NCBI RefSeq assembly: GCF_030419005.1
Contig: NZ_CP106951.1
Span: forward strand, 1,054,001-1,118,000
DNA length: 64,000 nucleotides
Direction of reading: 5' to 3'
Source of the DNA: Eleftheria terrae
GTDB lineage: Bacteria > Pseudomonadota > Gammaproteobacteria > Burkholderiales > Burkholderiaceae_C
A model generated the notes under the pieces. That model was not told the origin of the DNA. It saw only the letters and a list, made by a program, of their open reading frames with translations, and made no database searches. This document shows positions 34,654 through 43,829 of the stretch, piece after piece. The stretch's first letter is position 1. Each line of letters starts with the position of its first letter. The translations under genes were made by a program, and so were the position numbers.

Positions 34654-35733
34654 TCAGGCCCTGAGCCTGGCCCTGGCACGCAGCACGAACTCGTTGGTAT
34701 GGCTGCGGCCGAGCAGCGCCTGCAGGTCGTCCTGCGGCCGCGGCTCGCCCAGCCAGCCGGCCGCTTTCCAAGCGGTGCGCAAGGCGTCTTCACGCAGCTC
34801 GCCATCGGGCGAGTAGGACTCGCGCACCTTGAAGAAGGACGCCAGATAGAGCGCACGGTCCCCCATCAGCTCGGCCGGCACCGTTTTGATGATGTCCTGC
34901 GGCTGCGCCGTCTGCAGCCAGCGCAGCCCCCGCACCACCGCATAGACGAAGGCCTCGCAGGTGCGCGGATGGCGCTCCACGAAAGCCGGCGCCCCGTACA
35001 CGCAGGTGCCCGGCATCGGGCCGCCGAACAGCTCATGTGCGCCCTTGGGCGTGCGCGGATCGGCCACCACCCGTGCCTCGCCGCGCAGCTCCAGCTGTGT
35101 CATGCCGGGGTCCAGGTGGCTCAGGGCGTCGATCGCGCCGTTGCGCAAGGCCTGTACGGCCTCCTGCATCGAACCATGAGGGACGAACTGCACCTCTGCC
35201 GGCTTGAGCCCGCCCTTGGCCAGGCACACGCGGGCCAGCACCTGCGACAGGCTGCCAGCCGCAGCCACCCCGAGGCGCCGCCCCCGCAGGTCGCCCATGC
35301 CGCGCCAGGTCGACATCAGCCGCGCAGAAACACCGAAGGACACCTTGGGTGTCCGCCCTTCGAGCACCACGGTGCGCAGCGGATGCCCTTGCAATTGCCG
35401 GGACACGAGGCCCAGGTAGGCGCCCGAACCGAATTCGGCATCGCCCGCCAGCACCGCATGCGAGGCACTGCCCGGCTCCGGCACTTCGAGCAGTCGCACG
35501 TCGAGCCCCTCGGCGCGGAAGTAGCCCAGCTCCTGCGCCACCGTCAGCGGCAGGTGGCAGAAGGACTCGCCCCGCCCGAGGGCCACCGAGACGCGAACCT
35601 GCTCCGGCTGGGCCCGGGCGCCCCCCAGGCCGGTGCCCAGCAGCACCGCGGCGGCGCCGAAGGTGCGCAGGCAGTCGCGCCGGCTCGGGCGGCGTGAAGG
35701 GCGCATCAGCGGAACGGGCAGGTGCAGCGGCAT
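34654..35733 (-). CDS. ABC transporter substrate-binding protein (NMT1/SsuA-like), Tat-type signal
   Basis: A 359-residue periplasmic binding protein. The N-terminus contains SRRDCLRTFGAAAVLLGTGLGG, a twin-arginine motif followed by a hydrophobic core and ARA cleavage site, so export folded via Tat is likely. The mature part resembles nitrate/sulfonate/thiamine-precursor binding proteins: ESFCHLPLTVAQELGYFRAEGLDVRLLEVPEPGSASHAVL split at about 55-95, then GRRLGVAAAGS. No permease or ATPase gene is adjacent, so its transporter must be elsewhere. Start at 35733 or 35706; neither has a strong ribosome-binding site. Confidence 0.75.
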   Translation of the reverse strand: MPLHLPVPLMRPSRRPSRRDCLRTFGAAAVLLGTGLGGARAQPEQVRVSVALGRGESFCHLPLTVAQELGYFRAEGLDVRLLEVPEPGSASHAVLAGDAEFGSGAYLGLVSRQLQGHPLRTVVLEGRTPKVSFGVSARLMSTWRGMGDLRGRRLGVAAAGSLSQVLARVCLAKGGLKPAEVQFVPHGSMQEAVQALRNGAIDALSHLDPGMTQLELRGEARVVADPRTPKGAHELFGGPMPGTCVYGAPAFVERHPRTCEAFVYAVVRGLRWLQTAQPQDIIKTVPAELMGDRALYLASFFKVRESYSPDGELREDALRTAWKAAGWLGEPRPQDDLQALLGRSHTNEFVLRARARLRA

Positions 35734-35818
35734 GACCGGCAGCTTATCGGCAGGACCTGCCGGCTCCAATCGGGACCGATCCGGGCAGGGAAACTCCCAG
35801 CGACGGCGATACTGCCCG

Positions 35819-36226
35819 TCACACCCGCGTTGCCGTCCCGGAAAACAACAGGCCGATGTTGACGGCCAGTGCAGCCGCCCACACCAGGCTGCGCAAGGTC
35901 GCCTTGTCGGCCAGGTACAGCGCGATGTAGGCCAGCCGCAGCCCCACGAAGGCCGCCGCCAACAGGTCCACGCGCGCGGCCGGCGCGCCGGTGCTGATGG
36001 CGATGGCCACCGCGCCGATGAACAACGGCAAGGCCTCGAAGCTGTTGGCCTGCGCCGCATTGGCCCGTTGGCGCCAGCCTTGCTGGCGGGCCAGCCAGGC
36101 GCGCGGGTCATGGTTGTCGTAGCCGCCTTCGCTGCGGCGCTTGCCGAGCTGGCCGGATTTGGCCAGCCCTGCGCACACGATCGGCAGCAAGGCAGCGATC
36201 AACACACACCAGATGGCAATGCTCAT
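35819..36226 (-). CDS. MAPEG family membrane protein
   Basis: A 135-residue integral membrane protein with four hydrophobic segments (about 2-20, 65-80, 85-105 and 113-130) and the MAPEG-like stretch RQQGWRQRANAAQANSFEAL between helices 1 and 2. Eukaryotic members act on eicosanoids and glutathione; bacterial members are mostly uncharacterised. The start at 36226 gives MSIAIWCVL, the first helix; the longer frame is a read-through of non-coding sequence. It is co-directional with recR (52 nt). Confidence 0.82.
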   Translation of the reverse strand: MSIAIWCVLIAALLPIVCAGLAKSGQLGKRRSEGGYDNHDPRAWLARQQGWRQRANAAQANSFEALPLFIGAVAIAISTGAPAARVDLLAAAFVGLRLAYIALYLADKATLRSLVWAAALAVNIGLLFSGTATRV

Positions 36227-36278
36227 CGGTCTTCGCTCCTGGCAAAGGCATCCCGCGGGGGGACAGAGGCGGCCCGGC

Positions 36279-36860
36279 TCAGCGCCGCTCCACCAAGGCA
36301 TGGGCGATGGTGCCCAGGTCGACGTATTCCAGTTCGCTGCCCACCGGCACACCGCGCGCCAGGCGGGTCACCCGCAGGCCGCGGGCCTTCAGGCCCTCGG
36401 CCAGCACATGGGCGGTGGCTTCGCCTTCGGCGGTGAAGTTGGTGGCGACGATCACTTCGCGCACCTCCCCCTCCGCGGCACGCTCGAACAAGCGCTCCAG
36501 GCCGATCTCTCGCGGACCGATGCCGTCCAGCGGGCTGAGCCGGCCCATCAACACGAAGTACAGCCCCTTGTAGCTGCCGGTGCGCTCCACCGCGGCCTGG
36601 TCGGCCGGCGTCTCGACCACGCACAACTGCGCCGTGTCGCGCTGCGGGTCGAGGCAGGTGTCGCACACCTCGGCCTCGGTGAAGGTATTGCACAGCCGGC
36701 AGTGCCGCACATCACGGATGGCGTCGTCGAGGGCCCGCGCGATCAGGTGGGCTGCCTCCCGGTCGTGCTGCAGCAGGTGGAAGGCCATGCGCGTCGACGA
36801 CTTCGGGCCCACTCCGGGCAGGCGGCGCAAGGCCTGCACCAGGGCATCGAAAGACGACAT
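36279..36860 (-). CDS. recR: Recombination protein RecR
   Basis: A 193-residue protein with the RecR order: helix-hairpin-helix ([16 protein letters not shown], about 11-26), zinc-binding Cys4 motif (Cys54, Cys57, Cys66, Cys69), Toprim domain from [17 protein letters not shown], and C-terminal [16 protein letters not shown] and [14 protein letters not shown]. It works with RecO (and RecF) to load RecA on gapped DNA. It sits 61 nt after ybaB in the conserved dnaX-ybaB-recR operon. Confidence 0.96.
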   Translation of the reverse strand: MSSFDALVQALRRLPGVGPKSSTRMAFHLLQHDREAAHLIARALDDAIRDVRHCRLCNTFTEAEVCDTCLDPQRDTAQLCVVETPADQAAVERTGSYKGLYFVLMGRLSPLDGIGPREIGLERLFERAAEGEVREVIVATNFTAEGEATAHVLAEGLKARGLRVTRLARGVPVGSELEYVDLGTIAHALVERR

Positions 36861-36921
36861 GTGTGGCAGCGGTACGGCGTTGTGTGGGAATGCGGGTCGG
36901 GCGCGAATCGCTCGCGGGCAC

Positions 36922-37248
36922 TCAGAACGGGAACTTCATGCCGGGCGGCAGCGGCATGCCGGCGGTGAGCTTGCCCATCTTCTCCTGGCTGACTTCCTCG
37001 GCGCGGCGCACGGCGTCGTTGAAGGCGGCGGCGACCAGGTCCTCCAGCATGTCCTTGTCGTCGGCCAGCAGGCTGGGGTCGATCGTGATGCGCTTGACGT
37101 CGTGCTTGCAGGTCATCAGCACCTTCACCAGGCCGGCGCCGGACTGGCCTTCCACCTCGACGCTGGCCAGTTCTTCCTGGGCGCGCTTGAGGTTGTCCTG
37201 CATCTGCTGGGCCTGTTTCATCAGGCCCGCGAGTTGTCCTTTGAGCAT
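36922..37248 (-). CDS. ybaB: YbaB/EbfC family nucleoid-associated protein
   Basis: A 108-residue protein matching YbaB along its length: [20 protein letters not shown] helix, the central beta region [14 protein letters not shown], and a C-terminal helix. It forms a dimeric DNA-binding tweezer. A good ribosome-binding site (AAAGGAAAG) precedes ATG 37248; the frame opens 14 codons earlier but without homology. It lies between dnaX and recR, the classical location. Confidence 0.95.
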   Translation of the reverse strand: MLKGQLAGLMKQAQQMQDNLKRAQEELASVEVEGQSGAGLVKVLMTCKHDVKRITIDPSLLADDKDMLEDLVAAAFNDAVRRAEEVSQEKMGKLTAGMPLPPGMKFPF

Positions 37249-37320
37249 GTCTTTCCTTTCGGGTTCAAGGGGTGTCGGTGCCGGCATCAAGGGGCCGGCG
37301 CCCGGGTAATCTGCACAGCT

Positions 37321-39495
37321 TCATACCGGCCGGATCGAGCCCGGCACGATGCGTGCGGTGCTGAATTGCTGCATCAGGGAGCGCACCAGCGGGTCGCCCT
37401 GGATGGTTTCCTCGGCCTGGCGCTGCCGCGCAGCGCGTTTGGCGGCTTCACGACGGGCCGGTGTGTCCTGCGTCGGCGCCACCTCGAGCTGCAGGCGCAC
37501 CGGCCGGCCCAGCACCTCGGCGAGGGCGGCTTCCAGCTTGGCCCGGGTGGCCTCGGCCGCCAGGGTGTTGCGCTCGACCCGCAACTGCCAGGGCGCCTCG
37601 CCGTCGGCCATGGCGCAGCACTCGGCCTGCATCGCGAGTTCGCGCACCAGGGCCGAAATCAGCTCGCGCTCAGCCATCTGCAGCACCAGCGCATGCCAGC
37701 GCTCGCCAATGGGCGAGTCCGCCGCGGCGGGCACCGCGATCGGCGCAGCGACGGAGGCCGGCTGCTGCTGCACGAAGGCAGGCGGTGCCACGTCGAGCAC
37801 GGCCGGCTCGGCTCGCGCCGGGACCACGGAGCCCGGCGCAGGCTCGGCTTCAACCTGCGGCGGACGGGGGTCTGCCGGGGCCGGCGCGGGCGCGATGGGG
37901 CGAGTGGCTGCAGCAGCCGGCGCAGGGTCCTCGGGCAGGTCCTCCCAAGGCGGGGGTTCGGCGCTGGCGCGAGCCGGCGGCTGGATGCTGCGTACCGGCG
38001 CGGTGCTTGACTGGCGCAAGGCCACCGGCCTGGCCGCGGCCACCGGGGGCGCCGCGAGCGGCTGGTGGGCCGGGCCGGCAGAGGTGACCGGGGTGTTCTC
38101 GGACAGCTGCCGAGCCGGCGGCTCGGCTGGCTGGGCCGCCGCTGCAGCGGCCGATGGGGCGGACTGCGCAGGCCGCGCCTCCGGCTGGGCTGCCACGCCG
38201 GTGCCCGTGGCAGCCGGCCCGTCGAGCCGCGCAGCCGGAGTGCCGGGCTGGCGCAATGCAAGCGAGGCTTCCGCGCCTGGCGCAGCGGCCTCGGCCGACG
38301 GCTCGTTGCTGCGCATGGCCACGCGCAGGGCGGCGTTCTGCGCCGGCCGCTGCAGCGGCGCCGAGGACGCCGGCCGCCCACCGCCACCACCGCCCACGGC
38401 CGGCTTGAAGGCCAGCATGCGCAGCAGCACCATCGTCAGGCCGCTGTACTCATCCGGTGCCAGCCCCAGTTCGTTGCGGCCGTGCAGTGCAATGCTGTAG
38501 AGCAGCTGCGTCTCGTCGGCCGGCAGCAACTCGCCGAGGCGGGCCAGCCGCTCGGCCTCGGGATCGCCGGCATCGGCCGCGTCGGGCACCACCTGCAGCA
38601 CCGCCAGCTGCTGCAGCAGCACCGCCATTTCCTCCAGCGCCCCCTGGGCCGACAGCCCCTGGGCCCGCAGCTGCCGGGCGGTATCGACCACCGCCGCACC
38701 ATCCCCGGCTGCGAGGGCCTCGATCAGCCGGTAGACATGGCTGCGATCGACGGCGCCGAGCATCTGGCGCACACCCGCCTCGCGCAGCTCGCCGGAGCCA
38801 AAGGCAATCGCCTGGTCGGTCAGCGACAGCGCGTCGCGCATGGAGCCGCGCGCAGCGCGCGACAACAGCCGCAGCGCTCCGGCATCGGCCGCGATTTGCT
38901 CGGCCTGCAACACGGACTCCAGGTGCTCCAGCACCGTCTCGGGCGCCATCGGCCGCAGGTTGAACTGCAGGCAGCGCGACAACACGGTGACCGGGACCTT
39001 CTGCGGATCGGTGGTGGCCAGCACGAACTTCAGGTACTCCGGCGGCTCTTCCAGCGTCTTCAACATCGCGTTGAACGCGGTGTTGGACAGCATGTGCACC
39101 TCGTCGATCATGTAGACCTTGAAGCGCCCCACCACCGGCTTGTAGACCGCCTGGTCCAGCAGCTGCGAGATTTCTTCAACACCGCGGTTCGATGCGGCAT
39201 CAAGCTCCACGTAATCGACGAAGCGGCCGGCATCGATGTCACGACAGGCCTGGCACGCGCCGCAGGGCGCGGCGGTGATGCCGCCCTGCCCGTCGGCACC
39301 CACACAGTTGAGCGATTTCGCGAGGATGCGCGAGACCGTGGTCTTGCCCACGCCGCGGGTGCCGGTGAAGAGGTAGGCGTGATGCAGGCGCTGCTGCGTC
39401 AGCGCATTGGACAGGGCCTGCACCACATGCTCTTGCCCCACCATTTGCTCGAAGGTGCGCGGGCGGTATTTGCGGGCCAGGACAAGGTAGCTCAT
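37321..39495 (-). CDS. dnaX: DNA polymerase III subunits gamma and tau
   Basis: A 724-residue clamp-loader ATPase. Walker A is GTRGVGKTT (45-53); the zinc module uses Cys64, Cys78, Cys81 and Cys84; Walker B and sensor motifs follow (YMIDEVHMLS, ATTDPQKVPVTVLSRC). Domain III ends near 370, then a long Ala/Pro-rich linker (about 380-570) and the C-terminal tau-type region (about 575-724) that binds DnaB and the polymerase. I saw no A-rich slippery heptamer like the E. coli frameshift site, so a short gamma form, if made, needs another route. First gene of the dnaX-ybaB-recR operon. Confidence 0.95.
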   Translation of the reverse strand: MSYLVLARKYRPRTFEQMVGQEHVVQALSNALTQQRLHHAYLFTGTRGVGKTTVSRILAKSLNCVGADGQGGITAAPCGACQACRDIDAGRFVDYVELDAASNRGVEEISQLLDQAVYKPVVGRFKVYMIDEVHMLSNTAFNAMLKTLEEPPEYLKFVLATTDPQKVPVTVLSRCLQFNLRPMAPETVLEHLESVLQAEQIAADAGALRLLSRAARGSMRDALSLTDQAIAFGSGELREAGVRQMLGAVDRSHVYRLIEALAAGDGAAVVDTARQLRAQGLSAQGALEEMAVLLQQLAVLQVVPDAADAGDPEAERLARLGELLPADETQLLYSIALHGRNELGLAPDEYSGLTMVLLRMLAFKPAVGGGGGGRPASSAPLQRPAQNAALRVAMRSNEPSAEAAAPGAEASLALRQPGTPAARLDGPAATGTGVAAQPEARPAQSAPSAAAAAAQPAEPPARQLSENTPVTSAGPAHQPLAAPPVAAARPVALRQSSTAPVRSIQPPARASAEPPPWEDLPEDPAPAAAATRPIAPAPAPADPRPPQVEAEPAPGSVVPARAEPAVLDVAPPAFVQQQPASVAAPIAVPAAADSPIGERWHALVLQMAERELISALVRELAMQAECCAMADGEAPWQLRVERNTLAAEATRAKLEAALAEVLGRPVRLQLEVAPTQDTPARREAAKRAARQRQAEETIQGDPLVRSLMQQFSTARIVPGSIRPV

Positions 39496-39608
39496 GTCGC
39501 AATTCTACGGGGGCGGCGCCCCTCCTCGCCGGGGCCACGCAGCGAGGCGCAATGCACTTCACTTCGCAACTTTCGATGCCGCGGCGGACGCCGGGCGAAA
39601 AGCTGGCC

Positions 39609-39614
39609 TACAAT
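39609..39614 (+). promoter_or_regulatory. Candidate -10 element of the SRP RNA gene
   Basis: TACAAT lies 8 nt before the predicted 5' end of the 4.5S RNA, the expected spacing. The -35 is weak (GGACGC region near 39586). Confidence 0.55.
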
Positions 39615-39621
39615 CGCGCTT

Positions 39622-39718
39622 GACGGGCCTCCCCGCATGGGAGCGCGGCCAACCGGGTCAGGTCGGGAACGAAGCAGCCCTAACCGTTGCGACCAGTGCC
39701 GGGGTTAAGGCTCGTCAC
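39622..39718 (+). ncRNA. ffs: Signal recognition particle RNA, 4.5S type
   Basis: This is the RNA scaffold of the bacterial signal recognition particle, which binds Ffh to target membrane proteins. The conserved tip GGTCAGGTCGGGAACGAAGC (39656-39675), then AGCAGCC and AGTGCCGGGG, is the Ffh-binding hairpin. The 5' end GACGGGCCT pairs with the 3' end AGGCTCGTC, closing the rod. Length about 97 nt. It lies just upstream of, and divergent from, dnaX. A terminator hairpin follows at 39730. Ends are estimated to within a few bases. Confidence 0.92.
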
Positions 39719-39729
39719 CCATCTTCTCG

Positions 39730-39753
39730 AAAGCCGCCACGCGGCGGCTTTCC
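39730..39753 (+). terminator. Terminator of the SRP RNA gene
   Basis: AAAGCCGCC (39730-39738), loop ACGC, and GGCGGCTTT (39743-39751) form a perfect 9-bp stem right after the SRP RNA. Only a short T run follows. Confidence 0.7.
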
Positions 39754-40149
39754 ATCCATCGGTGGTGTTCAAGGGAAGCAGACCATCCCGCCCGTGCACC
39801 CCATCAAGGGCCGACATCGGACCCGCCCACCCCACCGATCTCCGCTGCACCGATCTCTGCTGCACAGTTGGCCAGTAAGGGCCAGCATGGCCTTCGATCG
39901 CGCCATGCACCGCGGTGCCCGGCACGCTGCAAGCACCGTTTGAAGGCCAAGCCGCCAGCGGCCTGTCCGGCACCGCCCACATGCCGGGCGGGACCGCAGC
40001 TCGCCCATCCACCGCCGAGCCCGACAGCCCCCCGCAGGCGGTACTGGCCGCCCCTTGGCGAAGGAAAGGCGCGCTCCTGTCGACGTCCCTGCTCCGGGGG
40101 CCTCGTGCCGGCTGGCCGCAGGATAAGGTGAACGCTCCATCACGCCAGG
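39754..40149. other. Gene-poor spacer after the SRP RNA
   Basis: No recognisable gene. It contains a near-perfect 15-bp tandem duplication (CACCGATCTCCGCTG / CACCGATCTCTGCTG, 39833-39862). Open frames on both strands lack ribosome-binding sites and homology. It marks the beginning of an accessory stretch that continues to about 42.3 kb. Confidence 0.45.
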
Positions 40150-40860
40150 AGCTTCAGACGTTCATCCCTCCTGCACTTGCCCGCGGGGGCGTCGCCTTGT
40201 CGCTCGCCCTGGCCACCGGAGGCTGGCTGGCGGCACCTCGCTACCGCCTGGTCAATCTGGATCGGTTCGAGGCTGTCTACAGCAGCGCCGGCGACATCGG
40301 CGAAAACAGGCTGCTCACCGACGCAACCGCCCGCACTCCGTAGGATCACCAGGAATCCCAAGGACGCGCCTTCATCCATGACGGCAGCACCATGCACGAC
40401 CTGGGAACGCTCGGCGGCAGCACCGGCTGAGCCGATGGCATCAATCAATGCACGAGGCACCGTCACCTGAGCGGCGCAGCTCGCTGGTGACGCAGCCATG
40501 CACGCGTTCCTGCACGATGGCACCGTGCTGCGCGACCTGGGCACCCTTGGAGGGGCAGGCTCGGTCGGCGGTGACGCCAATGCCGCAGGGCATGGCGTCG
40601 GATCCTCTCAGATCAAAGGCAGCAGCGCCGCCCGTGCGTTTTCCTACGATGGGGAAACGACGCAGAACCTGGACCTCCTCGACGCAACCGGTGAAGGCGG
40701 GGAGCTCACCTCAGCAACCGCGATCAATGATCGCGGTGGAATCGTGGGCTACGGGCAGATCCACGGGAGGCGGCACGCATACTTGCAGCAGTCGATTCCC
40801 GAGCCGCACACCGATGCGCTGATATGGGTCGGCTGGGTGGCCAGTCGGCGGCCACCTTGC
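40150..40860 (+). pseudogene. Decayed HAF-repeat protein with remnant PEP-CTERM sorting signal
   Basis: The remains encode a signal-peptide-like start (ALARGGVALSLALATGG), APRYRLVNLD, then two HAF repeats: GRAFIHDGSTMHDLGTLGG and HAFLHDGTVLRDLGTLGG. It is broken by TAG at 40341, TGA at 40428, a +1 frameshift near 40440, and TGA at 40468. When the frame is followed across the shift, INARGTVT*AAQLAGDAAMH restores the repeat linker. The C-terminus PEPHTDALIWVGWVASRR resembles a PEP-CTERM signal whose membrane stretch has shortened. Intact relatives are exported proteins sorted by exosortase. Limits are approximate. Confidence 0.7.
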
Positions 40861-41443
40861 CAGGCGCCGCCGCTGAGCGCCTTCCCGCCAAGCCGGTCGG
40901 GAGGGTCAGGCGGCAGCACACTTCGGGGCATGCAGGCGCCCCCTGCACCGCTCCCAGTCACAGCGGCGCGGCGCCGATATGCCGGGGATCGTGCCGGCCT
41001 GCCCCTGGCAAGCGCGGTCCACCCGACATGACGCGCAGCTGCCATGAGCCCGACGCGATGCGAGTCGTGGATGCCGCCAGCAGCGGCCTGTGCGGGATTC
41101 GGCAGTTCGCCGAGCCAGTCGCTCCAGCGGAGGAAGGCCGGCAGGCAGCGCAGACTCCACGATGCCACCCTCCGGGGCGCGACACCTCCACAGCTGGACC
41201 GCCCCACGGCCCGGCTGCCGGCCTGCCGCGGGCCCAGGGTTTATACCGAGTTTCGCCCTGTCCAGGACCGTCGCCCACCACCTCCGGCATCGATGCCACT
41301 GGCAATCGGCCCCGGCTTGGTGCATCGGTCTGCGAGCCCTGACAGGTTTAGACGATAGCTGCGCATACATATGCGTGGGCATCCCGCCCTTGCCCTTGGA
41401 GCAGACATTACCCTGCACATTCGCAATCGCGAGGAGACACAGC
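40861..41443. other. Gene-poor stretch, nothing recognised
   Basis: This lies between the pseudogene and the small gene at 41444. Frames exist on both strands, but I recognise no protein and see no initiation signals, except the ribosome-binding site just before 41444. A promoter for that gene may lie in 41340-41430, where the sequence is less GC-rich. Confidence 0.4.
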
Positions 41444-41731
41444 ATGACCATCGCATGGGACGCAACCCGCATGATCGTTGAACGCGGCTTCGAGCCGTCG
41501 CGGCCATTGCCTGAGACCCCATCGGACGACACCGAACCTTGGGCTCCGCACAGTGCCGGACTGCCTTTCACCGTGGTCCTTCGCAGCCCCGGCCCGCACA
41601 TCGACTATCAGACCGTGCTCCTGCATGCCAGCACCTGGCACGACGCCGTTTCGCTCGCCCTGGAAGACCGGCAGGACTGCGACGTCTGCGCCGTCTTCCC
41701 GGGCCATCACACCGACGTCTGGAACGATTGA
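41444..41731 (+). CDS. Small hypothetical protein
   Basis: A 95-residue protein preceded by a strong ribosome-binding site (GAGGAG, 41431-41436, eight bases before ATG). It begins MTIAWDATRMIVERGFEPSRP and ends CAVFPGHHTDVWND. It is acidic, with no signal peptide or membrane segment; TVVLRSPGPHIDYQTVLLHA suggests an alpha/beta fold. I do not recognise a family. The longer frame upstream has no initiation site. It stands alone between the pseudogene and the homospermidine cluster. Confidence 0.5.
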   Translation: MTIAWDATRMIVERGFEPSRPLPETPSDDTEPWAPHSAGLPFTVVLRSPGPHIDYQTVLLHASTWHDAVSLALEDRQDCDVCAVFPGHHTDVWND

Positions 41732-42373
41732 CAACCCCCATCCCTCATGCCGTCGCCTCCGCGCTCATGCGCCAAGCGGCGGCATGTCTTTATGTTTCCG
41801 GGGCGGTCGTTCCACCCGGGGATCGTTTCAATAAAACGGGCGGGAGCCCCCTGCGTCATCTCCTCCCGGTCCTCCTGCCCATTCGGACAGATGTAAGGCT
41901 CGGTTGCGCCACCCGGTGCCCACCGCCATGTCTACCAGTGCGAATTGGACGGCTTCAATATGTCGGCAAGATGACTCTGTCGCTGATCGCCGCCCGCCTT
42001 TGACCGGTTTCGCGGAAACAACGATCACGCGGCCCAGCGCAATACTGCTCCGGCTCCCCTCCCTTTCGGACATTCCGGCGCCTGCGATCACCTCTTATAT
42101 TTCTTCATCGTTTCGTCAGAAAACGGAAACATCTGCTGGTTTCTCATCTCGGCTGCGGAGAAACCTAGCAAAAACTACAGCTACTCTCCCCTGCAGGCGT
42201 TTGGTGAAATGGAGTACAGAGAGCACGACAGCACCCCGTCGTGCTGAGGTGGCAGGATAAACGGCACCTGCCTCACTGATCGGCCGTTTCTCACATCGTC
42301 CTACCGATATCGCCATGCCCGCGCCTTATGCGGCGTGCGCCCGGTGTCGTTCCGAATTTGTGGAGGTCGCACA
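41732..42373. other. Long AT-richer 5' region of the homospermidine cluster
   Basis: About 640 nt without a gene, visibly richer in A and T (especially 42080-42220) than the rest of the window. It contains an inverted repeat AGCACGAC-(8 nt)-GTCGTGCT at 42222-42245, without a T tract. It probably carries the promoter and any operator of the cluster, but I cannot assign -35/-10 elements with confidence. Confidence 0.5.
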
Positions 42374-43780
42374 ATGGCTCAGCAAGCCGAATTTACAGGG
42401 AAAATCCTGCTCGTCGGTTTTGGCTCTATTGGTCAAGGCCTGTTGCCGCTGCTTCTGCGGCATTTATCAATATCCGCTGACCGAATAAGCATCATCACGG
42501 CCGATCGCAATGGCGAATCGATCGCCCGCGAATACGGTGTGTCGCACTCGGTAAATCCCCTGACACCCACCAATTACCAGGAGATTCTCAAGCCGCGCCT
42601 GAAGGCCGGCGATTTCCTGGTGAACGTCTCGAATGACGTCTCGAGCTTCGCGCTGATCGAGCTGTGCCAGCGCCTGGGCGTGCTCTACCTCGACACCTGC
42701 ATCGAACCCTGGGCCGGCGGCTATGTCGACGAGGCGCTCACGCCCGACGAGCGCAGCAACTACGCCTTGCGAGAGCAGGTGCTCGGCCTGCGCCGCGACC
42801 TGCCCCGCGGCCCGACGGCGGTGCTGACCCATGGCGCGAATCCCGGCCTGGTCTCCCACTTCGTCAAGCAGGCCCTGCTGGACGTCGCCCGCGACCTGCA
42901 GGTCGAGGCCGACGTGCCGACCCAGCGCGAGGGCTGGGCAGACCTGGCACGCAGGCTGGGCGTGAAGGTGATCCACATCGCCGAACGCGACCACCAGGAG
43001 TCGCAGCCGCGCAAGCAGCCCGGCGAGTTCGTCAACACCTGGTCGGTCGACGGCTTTGCCGGAGAGGGCTGCCAGCCGGCGGAACTCGGCTGGGGCACGC
43101 ACGAGCAGCAGCTTCCGCCCGATGGGCAGCACCATGCCTACGGCTGCCAGGCGGCGATCTACCTGAACCGCCCCGGCGCGGCCACCCGGGTGCGCAGCTG
43201 GACGCCGATGGCAGGCGCCTACCACGGCTTCCTCATCACCCACAGCGAAGCCATCTCCATCGCCGACTACCTCACCTGCCGCAACGGGGGCCAGCCGGCC
43301 TACCGGCCGACCGTCCACTACGCCTACCACCCCTGCGACGACGCCGTGCTGTCGCTGCATGAGCTGGCCGGCCGCAACTGGGCCTTGCAGCCGCGCAAGC
43401 GAGTGGTGAAGGAAGACATCGTGAGTGGTGTCGACGAACTGGGCGTGCTGCTGATGGGCCACGGCCGAGGCGCCTACTGGTATGGCTCCCGGCTGTCGAT
43501 CGACGACGCGCGGCAACTCGCGCCTCATAACGGCGCCACCGGCCTGCAGGTGACGGCGGCCGCCATGGCCGCGATCGACTGGGCCATACGGCATCCGGCG
43601 CAGGGCATCGTCGAGCCGGAGGACTTGCCCTTCGACCAGATCCTGCGCTTCAGCCGCCCCTACCTCGGCGAGGTCGTCGCCGCCTACACCGACTGGACGC
43701 CCCTGCAGGGACGCGGCCGCATCTTCAAGGAGGACCTCGACACGAGCGATTGCTGGCAGTTCAAGAATTTCCGCGTTTAA
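42374..43780 (+). CDS. hss: Homospermidine synthase (bacterial type)
   Basis: A 468-residue NAD-dependent enzyme. The Rossmann motif is KILLVGFGSIGQGLLPLL (about 10-27). Family stretches follow: NVSNDVSSFALIELCQ, YLDTCIEPWAGGY, LTHGANPGLVSHFVKQAL, NTWSVDGFAGEGCQPAELGWG, GVLLMGHGRGAYWYGS. It condenses two putrescines (or putrescine with the aminobutyl group of spermidine) to sym-homospermidine. ATG 42374 has GGAGG 8 nt upstream; the frame opens 13 codons earlier. It is the first gene of a four-gene unit, 49 nt before the acyl ligase fusion, which suggests a specialised rather than general polyamine role. Confidence 0.92.
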   Translation: MAQQAEFTGKILLVGFGSIGQGLLPLLLRHLSISADRISIITADRNGESIAREYGVSHSVNPLTPTNYQEILKPRLKAGDFLVNVSNDVSSFALIELCQRLGVLYLDTCIEPWAGGYVDEALTPDERSNYALREQVLGLRRDLPRGPTAVLTHGANPGLVSHFVKQALLDVARDLQVEADVPTQREGWADLARRLGVKVIHIAERDHQESQPRKQPGEFVNTWSVDGFAGEGCQPAELGWGTHEQQLPPDGQHHAYGCQAAIYLNRPGAATRVRSWTPMAGAYHGFLITHSEAISIADYLTCRNGGQPAYRPTVHYAYHPCDDAVLSLHELAGRNWALQPRKRVVKEDIVSGVDELGVLLMGHGRGAYWYGSRLSIDDARQLAPHNGATGLQVTAAAMAAIDWAIRHPAQGIVEPEDLPFDQILRFSRPYLGEVVAAYTDWTPLQGRGRIFKEDLDTSDCWQFKNFRV

Positions 43781-43829
43781 CCCCGACCGCCAGGCCACGC
43801 AATCGACGCTGGCCACAGGAGTGCCCCCC

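Noticed and set aside
37321..39495. Programmed frameshift producing the gamma form of DnaX
   Set aside because: No run of five or more A residues on the coding strand near the domain III boundary, so no E. coli-like slippery heptamer is visible. Other mechanisms cannot be excluded.
39754..42373. Mobile element or integrase behind the accessory stretch
   Set aside because: I found no transposase, integrase, tRNA fragment or flanking long repeat. Only a 15-bp tandem duplication at 39833-39862 is present.
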